Positions 47,701 to 59,427 of a stretch of DNA of 64,000 nt are shown here, piece by piece. Position 1 is the stretch's first letter. Each line of letters begins with the position of its first letter. Location: assembly GCA_026225945.1 (NCBI GenBank), contig JAMJFZ010000087.1, positions 1-64,000 on the forward strand, given 5' to 3'. Under the pieces are notes generated by a model. That model was not told the origin of the DNA. It saw only the letters and a program-made list of their open reading frames with translations, and searched no databases. The translations under genes and the position numbers were made by a program. Source of the stretch: Cricetomys ansorgei. Taxonomy: Eukaryota; Chordata; Mammalia; Rodentia; Nesomyidae.

Positions 47701-47964
47701 ATGTTTATCTTTGAGGTTGGGGTATGTTTCTTGTATGCAGCAGAAGGCATGATTCTGTTTTCAGATCCATTCTGTTAATCTGTTACTTTTTATTGGGGAA
47801 TTGAGACCATTAATTTTGAGGGATATCAATGACCAATGATTGTAAGTTCCTGTTATTTTGTAGTTATTTTTGACATGTCTGTGTGTGTCTTCTACTGAGT
47901 ATGATGATGTGAGATTATTATTTCCTGTGATTTCCTGATTGTAGTTAGTCCCCTTGGATTGCAA
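44728..47964 (-). pseudogene. LINE-1 ORF2 pseudogene (endonuclease-reverse transcriptase), antisense
   Basis: On the minus strand this runs from the ORF2 amino end (about 47964) through the reverse transcriptase to the carboxyl side (44728), where it is cut. ORF2 copies L1 RNA into genomic nicks. Three fragments are clear: 47761-47964 has NHWSLISL and NGLNSPIK of the endonuclease start; 46794-46988 has LRGKLIA and KALEQKEA of the segment before the reverse transcriptase; 45507-45719 has KDIPCTWVGKFNIVK of the region after it. Antisense landmarks on the + strand include 'ccattggtcatcatgtctg' (45330) and 'ttctcgagcaaccagctcctt' (46762). Many stops and frameshifts show it is dead. The last part of ORF2 and the 3' UTR are missing at the D4 junction. 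Confidence 0.95.
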
Positions 47965-48084
47965 TTTTCATTCTATTACATTCAGTAGGGCAAGATTTGT
48001 AACTAGGTATTGTTTGAATTTGTATTTATTTTGGTATGAAATATTTTGGTTTCTCTGACTATGATAATGCTCAGTTTAGCTGAG

Positions 48085-48450
48085 AATATTAGTCTGGGCT
48101 GACACCTGTATTCCCTAAGACTCTGTAGTTTTTCTGTTTAGGGTTAGGCATTAAGGTCTCCTTTAAGAAGTTAGGTGTAATTCTATTAAGTTTGCCTTTA
48201 TATCTTATTTCTTGTTTTCTTCTTGCAGTTTTTAGTATTCTTTGTTTGTTCTGTATGTTCAGTGGTTTTATTTTTATGTGGCAAGGAGACTTATTCTTTT
48301 GGTCCAGTCTAATTAATGTGCTATAAACTTCTTGTACTTTTATAGGCATCTATTTCATTATATTTGTGAATTTTTTTTTCAATGATTTTGTTGAATTTTT
48401 TATTGCTACAAATTTTGTGAAGTAATATGTACTGATATGTTGTAGTCAAA
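48085..48450 (-). pseudogene. LINE-1 ORF1 carboxyl-domain pseudogene, antisense
   Basis: The minus frame at 48089-48349 matches the RNA-binding carboxyl domain of rodent L1 ORF1, the nucleic-acid chaperone. Readable words are RLDQKNKSPCHIKIKPL, NKQRILKTAR and RYKGKLNRITPNF. It sits upstream of ORF2 in L1 order. L1 homology fades near 48450, so the element is cut inside ORF1 and has no 5' UTR or promoter. Confidence 0.9.
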
Positions 48451-49129
48451 GAGTCTACGACCTGTGCTAAGTTTGTAAAAAATTGAATTTCTGTCTTTAA
48501 ATGTGTCTAGTCTGTGAAATTATTTTTAAATATTCTATCATCAAACTTAGCAGCAAATGCCTTTATTGTTGAGACAATACACTGTCTCTTGTCTGAGGGA
48601 TGCTTCCCTTCAGAAGTGCTGACATTGGTGAGGGTGTGCATCTGCAATAACTCATCTCTCACCAAGCCAAACTATCTGAATTTGAGGGCCAAATCTGTTG
48701 GACATACAGGCACTCAAGTTGTTTAAGAGATATCAGATAACAGCCCAGATTATGCACGTAAAAGGACAGCAGATCCTTCTCCACAACTTTTAATTTCCAT
48801 GTGTAGATGCTGAAAATAGAAGTGGAAGTGACCTTTCTATCACATCCTCTAACTAATGACTTCATAATGAAATAAGTGTAGAATATTCTGGAACTTAAAA
48901 ACACTGATATCACAGTAATTGAACACTATTTGTTGTCATTATCATGTGACACAGAGACATAGAAGAGCCATGGAAATCAATCCAACATAAAGACAACAAA
49001 TGAGATAGATCAGCGAAGGACCTTATACATGCAAATAGACTGAAACGGGAGATTTTTATCAATATAAAAATGTGAGGCAAGTTTTTAAGTGTTTGGAAAT
49101 ATTTATTTATTTATTTAGCTTTGTAAAAG
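48451..49129. other. Unrecognised spacer
   Basis: Short frames at 48514-48726 (+) and 48659-48913 (minus) overlap each other and show no domain. No SINE is present. Confidence 0.4.
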
Positions 49130-49325
49130 ATATTATGTATTCAAGGTTGGCTTTGAGCTTATTATTTAGCTGACGCTGGGCTTGAACTCCTGACCTCTTT
49201 CCTCTGCCTTTCCAGTCCTACAGTTCATTCTATGTACCACCATGCCTAGTCTGTGTAGTGCTGGGGATCAAACCCATTGTTTCTGTGAATGATAGGTCTG
49301 CATTGAACTACATGAGCAGCCCAAA
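49130..49325 (-). mobile_element. B4-type SINE, antisense
   Basis: A TTTA run (49100-49119) precedes an antisense B1-like part ('aaggttggctttgagc..gggcttgaactcctgacctctt..ctgcctttccagt') and an antisense ID part ('tgctggggatcaaacccattg..ggtctgcattgaactacatgagcagccc'). Confidence 0.75.
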
Positions 49326-49384
49326 TTTGTGGATTATTATCTTTTTTTATGAATTGACTTTTGTTTTTGTGTTTATATCTCAGT

Positions 49385-49560
49385 GAGCATATGCCATATT
49401 TATGAGACCAAAGAGACCAGAAGAGAGCTTCAGAATCCCTACAGCTGGAGTTACAAGCAATTGAGTGCCAAACATTTTTGGTGCTGGGTACTGAACTTGG
49501 GTCTTCTAGAAAAACAGAAAGTATTCTTAAAGAAACATGTCACCATTCTTGGCCTAGTTT
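49385..49560 (-). mobile_element. B3 SINE, antisense
   Basis: 'gaccaaagagaccagaagagagcttcagaatccctacagctggagttacaagcaattg..gtgctgggtactgaacttgggtcttctagaaaaac' is a typical antisense B3. Confidence 0.85.
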
Positions 49561-50255
49561 CTGATTCTGGATGAACACAGTTTACTGGGTAAAAAAACTA
49601 TACCATGCCTTTAAATCTGCAGCCAGATGAACATAGCCCAAATGTCATTTATCTTATGTGGTTATTGTGATGTTTTGTTGTTATCTAGTTAGTTCTAAGC
49701 TGGAAATAAAATTTTAAAGCTAACCAATTGTTCCAAGTTGTAGTCTTGCAGTATAACAGGGGGAGGAGGGAAGTTCTCTTAACCTGACTAGATCTTTCCA
49801 TAGTACCAGGCATGCTCTAACTGAAACACAGGTCTATTATGTAACTCAATTTGCAGTAAAAATTCAAGGCAATAGAAGAATGCAGGTTGTGAGATACAGA
49901 TAAAAAAATATTTTCATCATTTGAATAAGGTTGTCCATACCTAGGAATTACAAGTAAACTTTATTAATGACTACACGGGTAACAAAGAGTTGGTTATTGT
50001 GCTAATGTGTACCTTTGTATTCTGTATACTGAAAGTGTCTGTATAACAAATTACTACATCAGACAAGATTATCAAGTGAAGAAGTTGTTTTCAATCCTTT
50101 CATAAATGAGCATTTAGATATCACATTTAATAATTTGATATGAAAATTGTACTGTTATCTGTTTGATAAAATGTGTTCCATAGACTATATTTTCAGTTCT
50201 GTACAGAAGCTATGTACTATTAAGGGCATATACATTGTCATAAGATAAATATTCT
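49561..50255. other. AT-rich spacer, nothing recognised
   Basis: No element or gene is seen. Confidence 0.4.
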
Positions 50256-50256
50256 C

Positions 50257-50390
50257 AGGCTAGAGAGATGGCTCAGCAGTTGAGAGCACTAACTAATCTT
50301 CCAGAGGAACAAATCCTATCTCCTGTGAACATATATGCACACACAAACATGTATACTCATATTAACACCCCCCACACAAACACACAAGAT
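50257..50390 (+). mobile_element. B2 SINE, internally shortened
   Basis: 'aggctagagagatggctcagcagttgagagcactaactaatcttccagagg' is a B2 head with its pol III A-box-like start. It passes early into 'cctgtgaacatatatgcacacacaaaca', an internal deletion relative to full B2. Confidence 0.92.
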
Positions 50391-50949
50391 TGGACTGAGG
50401 TTATTTGGGTTTGTCGGTCAAAACTTGCTATTTTCTCTGCATATCTCAAAACATTTTTATCTTCAAGCTGTTGACTGAAAATGCCATTTTGGAAGGTGTC
50501 CTTTCAGTCTTTTGTAGTGCATACTGTCGCTCAGAAGTTCTTCATTTCCTTTCTTCATTGTGTGAGTATTTCACCTCCACTTATTTCAGTATATGCACTT
50601 CCTTCTCTGCACTAGGCCATTTTGGGGAGGAAAGGACAGTCTGAAACTCAGAAAAGTGATTCCCGGCATATGCTGCCTATCTCCCATTTTATACTCAGAT
50701 TATTTTTAAAATGAAATATTAGGCATTATGACATTTAACATCTAAAATTCTCAGCACCATTTCCAATTAAAACAATGGCTTCTTTTATACATACATTATT
50801 ATTAGCACACCTAGTAAAAGAAACAATCTTGTTTTACAATCATCTATTACTCAGGTTATGTTCAAATTCTGTGATAGTCTTAAAAATTCTTTAGAAAAGT
50901 GATTGAATTATTTGAATAGGATATAAAAAGTTGTGTATATTACCTTTTT
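50391..50949. other. Spacer, nothing recognised
   Basis: The frame at 50405-50644 has no domain. Confidence 0.4.
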
Positions 50950-51092
50950 ATTTGAGATAATATCTCCCTGTGTAGCTCTACATGGCCAGGGATTGCATAT
51001 GTAGAATAGACTGCCCTCATACTCACACAAATCCATTTCCCTCTACCTCCTGGGTGTTGTGATTAAAGACATTGGCCACCACACCTGGCTAT
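50950..51092 (-). mobile_element. B1 SINE, antisense
   Basis: 'tttgagataatatctccctgtgtagctctacatggccagg..ctgccctcatactcacacaaatcca..ctacctcctgggtgttgtgattaaagacattggccaccacacctggct' is an antisense B1. Confidence 0.93.
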
Positions 51093-51599
51093 ATGCCATT
51101 AGGACACTTAAATCTCAGTTTCTCAGTTTCAGTCATATGCTACCTCACCTGAATCTCATGAAACCGTGGCTGTTCTCACACTCACTCTCTTCCTAAAGAT
51201 AATGTTGATTTTCTCACTTCTACATTTATCTCTATATTACCAGAATTCCTGAAAATTCCACCTTGTCTTGGTCCCTTAAATATCTTCACATCAGTTTTTT
51301 TTTTCTCCTCCTTTATTGCCATTGAAAAGAAATCAGGGAAATTGTCCTGTGGCATACTCTACCTTCTGACTTAGTCTGGTTGCTCCTAAACAATGGTATT
51401 AACTAGTTCCTTATCCTCTGTGTTTCTTAGAAAGTGTCAGTTGTAGACTGCCATGCTTGATTCAATAGTTTGGGGAAACAAAGTTTCATAGGTAACTCCA
51501 TTCTGAAGGATTCAAATCAGTAGGCATACAGTATCTTTTATCCCTTTCTTGATTGGCCATATGGGTGCCCATGGGAAGAATCCAATCCAATATTGTTAA
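51093..51599. other. Spacer, nothing recognised
   Basis: No element or gene is seen. Confidence 0.4.
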
Positions 51600-51916
51600 A
51601 GACATTCATTCATCTCCAATCCAGTGGAGTCCATGTGACAAGCCTAAACTCCTGCTTCGTGGATTGAGACTAAAGCCAACTCCATTAGTGTCTGCGACAG
51701 GGATAAACACCTGCTCCATGGGTAGAGGCTAAAGCTTCAAGGATGCTGGTCTCCTTGAAAGGTTGGCTGGCGCCCCTAGAAACAGAGGGATGTTTTCCTG
51801 TCGTGTCCTCCTTCTGATTGTTGGCTGTGGTCTGATAGCTATCGTTTTCCTTCTCTTTATTCTGTTCTATGGAGCGTGGCTGCAATGCTCTCCAGTGTCC
51901 ACCCACCTAAGATGGA
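51600..51916 (+). mobile_element. Endogenous retrovirus internal remnant upstream of an LTR
   Basis: The sequence leading into the LTR contains an open + strand stretch of about 60 codons (around 51733-51921) with a strongly hydrophobic run of roughly 20 residues. It has no upstream continuation because a stop precedes it. This could be the membrane end of a retroviral envelope gene or simply LTR sequence; the length is too small to decide. A loosely doubled pattern ('cctgctt/cc-tgg-t-gaggctaaag') occurs at 51645-51680 and 51706-51737. No polypurine tract is obvious before 51917. Confidence 0.4.
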
Positions 51917-52433
51917 TGTAAAAAATGTCGAGCAAACGCCAAAAGCCGCCGAAATTGTAACTCCTGTCTTTGATCCTGATCTCAGTTTCAAAAAGTAGTT
52001 ACCCTCTATTACAAAGCAGTACAGTAACTGGCTTCTAAAATTATTAACCTCAGTATACTTACTGATAGACCAACCGTAACCACATTGTATGTCAACAGTA
52101 ACCACATTGTCCTACACATTGTATGGTATGATCTGTTTTCACATATTGTATCCCTTAACCACATTTCCCTGAAAGAGGCCTGATGTATGTATTTTGAGAC
52201 AATTCACAAAAGAGGCCTGACATATTTTGACACTATTCACATTCTTGTATGATTATGTTTCCTTGAATTAAAAATAATATATAAGTCTGATGCTCACTGC
52301 TGCAAATTACACTCAGATTCAATACATTCTTGTGTCTGTGTCTGTTTGTCACTTCGCCGACTCCTTGCCCACCTGAGTGAGAATTCCTGATTCTCCCCAG
52401 ATTTAGGGCACCCGGATGGGTTTGTCAGCAACA
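51917..52433 (+). mobile_element. Retroviral LTR (ERVK-like), probably solo or 3' end
   Basis: About 517 bp bounded by TGT (51917) and ACA (52431-52433), the standard LTR ends. A TATA-like 'aataatatataag' (52273) and an AATACA signal-like hexamer (52319) precede a pyrimidine-rich tail with 'cgccgactccttgcccacctgagtgag..cccggatgggtttgtcagcaaca', as in R-U5 of rodent class II retroviruses. A 'cacattgt' motif repeats at 52082-52130, and 'aagaggcctga' repeats at 52174 and 52210. No primer-binding site follows. The true left end may lie upstream. Confidence 0.6.
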
Positions 52434-53600
52434 GTATTTTATGAGATAATAAAAAATATGCAGATTGAATGTTGTGGGAAAAGAGGCAAAGATTATAAGG
52501 TGTATTTTTTGTTTGGTATTTGACATTTTGACATGAACTTTCACAATAATGCTAGATTCTGGTGGTAAACACAATTTATTGGTCTGCAACCATTTTAACT
52601 TTTGTACAGTGATTTTAAGCTCAAATAATAGAAGAAGAAATACTCAAACACCAACTTCACTGAATTGCACATTGACAGGTAAAATTAAAAATAAAATGTC
52701 AGAACTTTGATTTTATTTGAGTGATTGAGTGGCTATGGGCTGAGTAAGGCAAAAGCACAAGTATATTAGTCTCCAGTTTGGTTGTATTAGAGAAAGAGTA
52801 CCTTAAATATTCCTGAGAGCCCATCAATATATACTGAATGGCATAATACTGTATCCACTTGCCTGTGCGCTTTACTATAGCCTTTGTACATAAATGTGTG
52901 GTGGAGAAATAAATATTTCCCAACTCATAAAGAGACTTATATCCTGTTGGTAACATAAAGATGTATATACTGATGTGTCATGAGAGGGTGGGATCTGCAT
53001 AACAATAATAATTTTTGTAGATTGCGACAACTCATGAGATTATATTGGTTGCCTGGGAAGTCTTATCTCAGCCTTTTGGTTCCATTGTCAATGATATTTT
53101 TCCTCAGGCTTCTGTTGGCTTATCCAGGTAATAATGGAATTCCATTCATCTTTTCAAATGGAAGCTCTTATTGAGGTGGAGCCATTTTACTAGACAGTGC
53201 CCATATTCCTTGGAAATGAGTATCCTGTACAATCTTCAACCCTAAAACCATTACACTTACTCAACATAGGAATAACATCACTTTCCAACATTGCCTAAGA
53301 CAGTGAGTGAGTTGCCACCTGGGAGTCTTGCTTTGGGCAGTAAATTGGAAAATCTGACTCAGAAGAGGGCCAATTGAGTGGATCTAGATAAAAGGAACAT
53401 GACATTCTAGGTGAAATTCTTCCCTAAATCAGAATTGTCTTTGTGATGCACACAATGATTTCCTTTGGATTTGTTTTCAGGCCTTGAGATGAGAGTGGTC
53501 TGTTTCCTCCAGAACATGACAATGGTCTCATATTTCCATGAATATTTAAAGTCTTTTGAATCTGGTGACCAGTGAAGTTATGGGACCTTTGGGGCTGAAG
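52434..53600. other. Unrecognised spacer
   Basis: It contains no SINE or L1 that I recognise. The frames at 52699-52956 (minus) and 52980-53174 (+) have no domain. Confidence 0.4.
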
Positions 53601-54175
53601 AGAAGTTGAAGCAGCAGAAAGATGCCTTGCCCCTGCTAAGAGGGCTGATAGGATGCTTTGCAAACTCCTTGTCTTTCAGTCCTGGAGGGACCCAAATTTT
53701 TCACAAGAGCAAAAAGGAAATAACGTGGCAAGTGTTTCTTTGCCCTGAGGCCTATTGGACACCTTCCTCTGTCTTTGCAAAGACCATGCATGAGGCCAGG
53801 TGCATGCCCTGCCCTCATGCTAATGGGACTTCTTCACCCAGAGTACCGGGACCCTGGCTCCTCTGGGGAAAGATATTTAAACAGGGAAAAGCCCATAAAT
53901 AAAGGAGACCATGATCAATCAGATACATCTCCTGGGACTTCAGTTTGCTTCTAGTCCTGTATTCTCAGGTTGCGTGGTCAGAACCTAGGAGAAAACAACT
54001 GAGACTCACTCATTGGTTTCCGTGTGTTTTCCCTCTGTTCAAGCACAAGCTCTGCCCTTCTGGTCAGGGGGTGGAAACTAGGTCACCGCGGGTCAGGCAC
54101 CAGTGGTGTACAAGGGAACCCAGCCACCAAGGCAGATCTGCGGCAGTTCCTGTGCAGGACGGAGGGAAACCATAA
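53601..54175 (+). mobile_element. Possible LTR with adjoining leader
   Basis: A TATA-like 'gatatttaaacagg' (53869) is followed by 'cataaataaagg' (polyadenylation-type AATAAA, 53895) and a short T/C-rich tail to about 53990. This is the usual R-U5 order. The following 54060-54170 is GC-richer with CpGs ('ggtcaccgcgggtcaggcac', 'gatctgcggcag'), as a retroviral leader might be. Ends and family are not established. The overlapping frames here (53606-53902, 53945-54175) are not recognised. Confidence 0.35.
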
Positions 54176-54812
54176 TGAAGTCTTCTGTGGAATGCAGAGC
54201 TCTAGAATTCTTTTCCTAGCAGAGATAAAAAGCACACTTCCTGGTGTCCTTTGTAACCATAATTAGCAGGGATGCAAAACAGTAGTCACCCAAGAGTGCA
54301 TACGGGGCTTGTGAAAAGTGGACTTGTCTGGGCTCCTTTCTTGTGTTCCTAACAGTAAACTGAGAAATCTAAATTTATTACTGCTTTCTTTGCTCTCTAA
54401 TTTCACACATAACATGTTTGTTGGAATACACACCAGTAACTACATAATGCAACATTTCCAATCATCAGTCTTTTACATTCATCCATTCATCCTTGACTTC
54501 ATTTTATCCATGCCTCCTTAACCACTTCCCATTTTTATCTTTTATTATTCACTCCTACTTACATTTATTTCTACCTCTTTTATTTTGATTTTATTCTTTC
54601 CTTCCTTTTCCTTTCTTTATTCTTTTTGCATTTTGAAAGGTTTTCCTTTTGGATAGTTGTATGTTTATTATTCATCCAACTACCTGTCAGACAATGTTTG
54701 TTATAGAAAACTTCATGTCCATTACTAATACAAGGTGCTGGGAGCATTGTACCATAACTAGACATCTTGTACAGCTAAAAGATGTGTATCACCAAGCAGA
54801 AAGCTGTGTGAT
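54176..54812. other. Spacer with pyrimidine-rich stretch
   Basis: 54535-54630 is rich in CTTT/TTTA-like runs, giving a spurious Lys-rich minus frame. Nothing else is recognised. Confidence 0.4.
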
Positions 54813-55118
54813 TTATTCATGGTAAATGTACATAACCAGGAACCTCCATGCAGACATAGAAATGAGCTTAGAAAACAATGAAATAGGAAGACTTTCCATT
54901 TCCAGATTTTGCTGCCTGTGTGGCTTATTTTGGAAACATGACTCCTGGAATACCTGAGTCAGTTTTAGGCTCATATTATTTACTCCATCTAGGTCAAGTT
55001 TTCCAGGAGGAATGCCAGTTTCCAGATTGAGATCCTTTGAGCTATCATTTTTCATGTCATGTGATGATTCTACTTTGGCAATCTGATCCTTGATTACAAG
55101 TGGAAGAATGGATACCAC
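54813..55118 (-). other. 101-codon ORF with protein-like composition, unrecognised
   Basis: The frame has balanced residue use, few low-complexity runs and is among the longest on the minus strand. Its middle (DLNLETGIPPGKLD, then SLKLTQVFQESC) looks more protein-like than other frames here. There is no signal peptide, domain or second exon that I can identify, no splice-site pattern I can defend, and no neighbour to support a gene. It may be a decayed retrocopy or chance. Confidence 0.2.
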
Positions 55119-55995
55119 AGGGCCTAATATTAATCCATGTTAGGGGCTGGGGTGTAGAAAGCTCAAAAATTTACCAGGGATAATACATACTGTGTTCTTC
55201 CCCTAGATTGGAAAGTGAGACTTTAAGTGTTCAGAAGGCCATGGAGAGTAAGCTATGTCTCTTGTAGATGCAGTTCAGCATCTCTTATACTTGTTCCCAA
55301 AAATTTAAACAAGAAACAATATTCTATGGTAGAATTCCCATACAATCTCACCTATGAAGAGGAGCCCATGTTAATATATTTTAGATAGTTCAATGATAAC
55401 AGGCATGTATTCTCATTAGTTTAATTGTCTGTTCTTGTGACTGAACATATACTATCATTGGTTAATTGCAATCATTGACAAGGGACAGGTGTTAAAATGC
55501 CCAGAAAATGCAAGTGAGCATGAATGCTGTATCCTGTCCAAGGAGAGGAAGCAAAGCCTCAAAATGTGCAGAAGACCTGATAAAGGTGTTATGTATTTAG
55601 TTGATGTAGGAGAGCACATCTATTATTTGTCCCCTCCCTTTTAAAAAAATGTATCTATGGTATATTCCCTATGCAGTCACAACCATCAATGGGAGCATAG
55701 AATAATACAGGTTATAGCAGGGATCAGAGAGCTAAGTATTTATTATAGTCAGTATAAATGTCTATTGTGTCTGAGAACATTGGCTGCAATTGACTGACAA
55801 TTGTGAACAGCAGCTGATCATTCGATTGAATAATAGCCTGTTCCATATGAGAAGTCAGTGCATGCCAAAATGCATATGATTCACAATTTATCAGTATACT
55901 AGATACTGGAATCTGCTTGTACAGAGGAGGGGGTTGGTGTGTAGAATGTCTACAAGAAAACATATTTTTTTCCTCAGAACTTTCTGAAAGATATC
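55119..55995. other. Unrecognised spacer left of E2
   Basis: This does not match the sequence left of E1, so it lies outside the duplicated block. No element is recognised. Confidence 0.4.
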
Positions 55996-57420
55996 AATAG
56001 TGAGGAGGCAGCTTCGGCAGTCTCAGTAATTAGAGAGTTGGAAGGCTTCCTGTTTAAATATGAAAAGCATTTCCCAAAGTAAAATGGCAATTTTACAGGA
56101 ATCGACAGATAATTATCTGTCCTGGTACCTGTGCTAGATAATCTATGGAAGCATGGATATTTGCCAGCATGTATGTCATTTTTTGTATCTTTCATTTGTA
56201 TGTGTGTCTGTGTATGTGTGTTTGTATGTGTATGTAGGTTATCTGTCTGTCTGTCAGTTGTGCTGTATTTGAACAGGAAGAGATATTCAAATACCTACTT
56301 CCTACATTGCTTTGGGTTTTTCCATTGTGGCTTTGTTCTCCTATAAAACAAAACAGATTAGGGAACTTATATTCCTTTAATTTTGAAGGACCTTTGTAAG
56401 ACAGAGGCACAGATTGGTATTGGTATACCATCTGGTGATATGAACACACAAATATCTGACATAAGTCTAAGAGAATATGAGTCTAGTTGATTGGCAGTAT
56501 AATTACTGCACTTACTTGTCTGGTTTACAGCAACAATTGTAGATAAATTATTGGCAAGAGAAATAAAATACAGTTATAACTCAGACTTTGATTTTGGAAA
56601 AAGTGAATAGGTATATAGTGAATTGTCATGAGTGGGTGGGATCTCTATGGCACTAGGGAAGTATTAAATTGTGGCTGACAATGATATTGTAACGGTTCCC
56701 TAAGGACCTTAATGAGATTCTTATAGTCCCATGTTATGCATTCAACAGGCATGGAACAGCTGAGATGCTGTGGGTTTTTTGCTGCTGTTGTTTTTTTTTT
56801 TTACGACTCAAGATCAGCATCGTTTACCACCTTTCATTTAAGTATATGTTGGCTTCTAATCAAGGCATGGCTTAAGACTTGAAAGCTGACCAGAAGCTGG
56901 CACATGTTACAGCTGTGGATAAGCTAATTCAATAATTTTGATTGTGAATGTCCAGTTTCATAAGAATTGTTACTCTGAAATGGAAACGTCAGCCCCTAAG
57001 AGGTTTGTATCCACAACAGAGTTAGTTCTCCTCTAAGTACCCACTTTCAGCAAACAGAGGAGCCAATTCTTAGACTAGTCAGTCCCTGGTTAATGAGGTA
57101 GGTGTATTTCTCTATTGGCAGCTTCTCAATACTTTTGTATGTTTATTTTATTCTTCTCTTAAAACAATGCATCATGACATCAACTTTTCTTCTTTCTACT
57201 CTCCTAAGCCCTTCCCTTTGTTTCCCAGATCCACTGATCTTAATTTCCCTTCTGAAAAGAGCTTGTCTTTCACAGATATCAACAGAACCCAGCTTACGAA
57301 AAACCTAATATCAAAGTAGGATGAGAAAATGCACTAGTAGTTAATGAGTACCAAGAGCAGGCAAAGGAGTCAAAGACACCCCCACTCCCATTATTACAAG
57401 TCACATGAAAACAGCAGGCT
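55996..57420 (+). repeat. Duplicated block E, copy E2
   Basis: This is the direct partner of 35468-36950, with landmarks listed there; homology begins at 'aatagtgagg' in both copies. A TG/TC-rich tract at 56195-56255 matches the E1 microsatellite. Frames at 56131-56346 and 56192-56449 arise from that tract. A T run lies at 56790-56801. Confidence 0.85.
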
Positions 57421-57639
57421 AAAATATATACCATATATGCAGAGGATCTCATGTAGATGCATACAGGCTCTGATTTCCACTTCAGTCTCAGTAAGCACAT
57501 ATGAGCCCTGTCTAGTTGATTCAGTGGGCTGTGTTCTCCTGGTGTCTGTAATAAGTCTGGCTTCCACAATCCTTCCCCCCCCTCACTGTAGTGTTCCCTG
57601 AGATGTTAAAGTAGGGAACCAGTTGAGATCCTTAGTTTA
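57421..57639. other. Spacer between E2 and antisense L1
   Basis: No gene is recognised. The + frame at 57344-57601 and the minus frame at 57294-57569 overlap each other and have no domain. Confidence 0.35.
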
Positions 57640-57985
57640 CGCACACTCTATGCCTAATATGTGTAGCTGTGGGTCTCTGCATCTGTTTGTATCAGCTACT
57701 TGAGGAAGCCTCTCTGGGAAAGATTAACAAAATATCATTAGGAATTATTTCATTTATTTTTTTAACAAATTTGATTCTAGCATAGGCCTCTGGGGTACCC
57801 AGACTCATGTTTCTGGCCATCCAGGCAGTGTCAGCCATGGGCTTTTTCACCTTATGTGGGCCTCAAGTAAGATCAGTTATGGGTTTGACCCTCTCACAAG
57901 TTCTCTGCTACCATTGCCCTATCATACCTTTATGCAGGACACAGAGTAGTTCAAAGATTTTTAGAATGGTTTGTCTCTATTTGAC
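57640..57985 (-). mobile_element. LINE-1 (Lx-like) 3' UTR piece, antisense
   Basis: The order 'tgtgggtctctgcatctgt', 'cagctacttgaggaagcctctctggg', 'caaaatatcattaggaatt', 'tagcataggcctctggggtacccag', 'tttctggccatccaggcagtgtcagccatgggctt' and 'gtgggcctcaagta' is the reverse complement of murine L1 3' sequence. It ends where the satellite starts. Confidence 0.85.
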
Positions 57986-57989
57986 AATT

Positions 57990-59425
57990 GGAGATTCTAA
58001 CAACATAATAATGACTGTGTGAAAACAATAATGTGAAAAATCATAATTGCAAGAATCTGATATCATAATAGTATTGAGATGAAATCAACACCTCAGTTTA
58101 AATATATGACATCATAATAAGTACATGACAGCAAAATTGGAAGGAACTGACATCATAATCAGTGTGATTGATACAAATAATGTAACTATATGACATCATA
58201 AAAAAAGGGAACTGAAATCTTAATCATGATCATGTGACAACAGTGTAAACATATGTCTATAAAATGAGCGATATCACACGACATTAGAAGGAAGAGATAT
58301 CATAATTGTAAGAATGACACCATCAACATAAGTATGCAAAATCACAATAGGAAGGAAAAGTCCAGAAATTTGGAGAATATGAAAATATAATGTGGATTAT
58401 GTGACATTCGCCATGTAAATAAATATGATATAATTATCAGAAACAGATATAATAACTATGTTGATGGTACATAAATAGTATAAATACATGATGTCATAAT
58501 AGGAGTTATATGACAGAATAATTGGCAGAAACTGTAACCATAATTTTGATGATGTGATAACATCATTGTAAATATGTGACATCACAATTGAAAGGAAATG
58601 CTGTGATAATTACAGGATAAGACAACATAATGTGGATTATTTGAATTAATCTATTTAAATATATGAACTAGTAATTGGTAGAAAATGACAATTATGAAGA
58701 ACTGACATCAACAAGATTTGATATCACAAACAGAAGTATATGACAGCATAATGAAAGGAACTGATATTACAAATGGGATGATGTGAAACCATCAATATCA
58801 GGTTGTGATATAACAATAGGAATGAAATGGCATGTTAATGGGAAGAATAAGACATCATAATGTAGATTATAATGTGACATCATTAATATTAATCATTAAT
58901 ATATGTCACCATAATTCAAACAAACTGACAGGAAAAGTTGTGATGAAATGATATAAACAATGCAAATATATGACAAATGGAATAAACTGACATCATAATT
59001 GGGATGATGTAACATCAACATTGTAGATGCATGACATCACAATAATAAGAATATGAAAACATTCAGGAAGGATCTGAAACTCATTATAAATGGATTGTGA
59101 CAGCATCAAGGTAAATATATTACTCATAACTGGAAGGAAATGGCATGGTAATTGGAAGGATTAGTCATCCTAATTGGCGTTATGTGATATCAACATATGA
59201 AAACATTATTTGAACAAACTGACTTCATATGCATGATGATAGGAAATACAATGAAAATATGTGCTACCATGCTGTGATTGTTATGACTGCAGTATTAGAA
59301 AAAAATGAAATCATATTTGGTATTATGTGATACCATCATGGTATGTGATATCAAAATTAGAAGAAAATTTGAAAATTGGAAGGGTAAAACACCTTAAAAT
59401 ATGGGTTATATTACATCATCAATGA
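57990..59425 (+). repeat. 22-bp-unit satellite array, second locus
   Basis: Same unit and orientation as 37.5-44.2 kb, about 1.4 kb. Units carry the GACATCATAAT core, for example at 58096-58200, 58560-58600 and 58980-59035. As at the first locus it lies to the right of an E block. It ends at the start of an L1 3' sequence. Confidence 0.93.
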
Positions 59426-59427
59426 CA

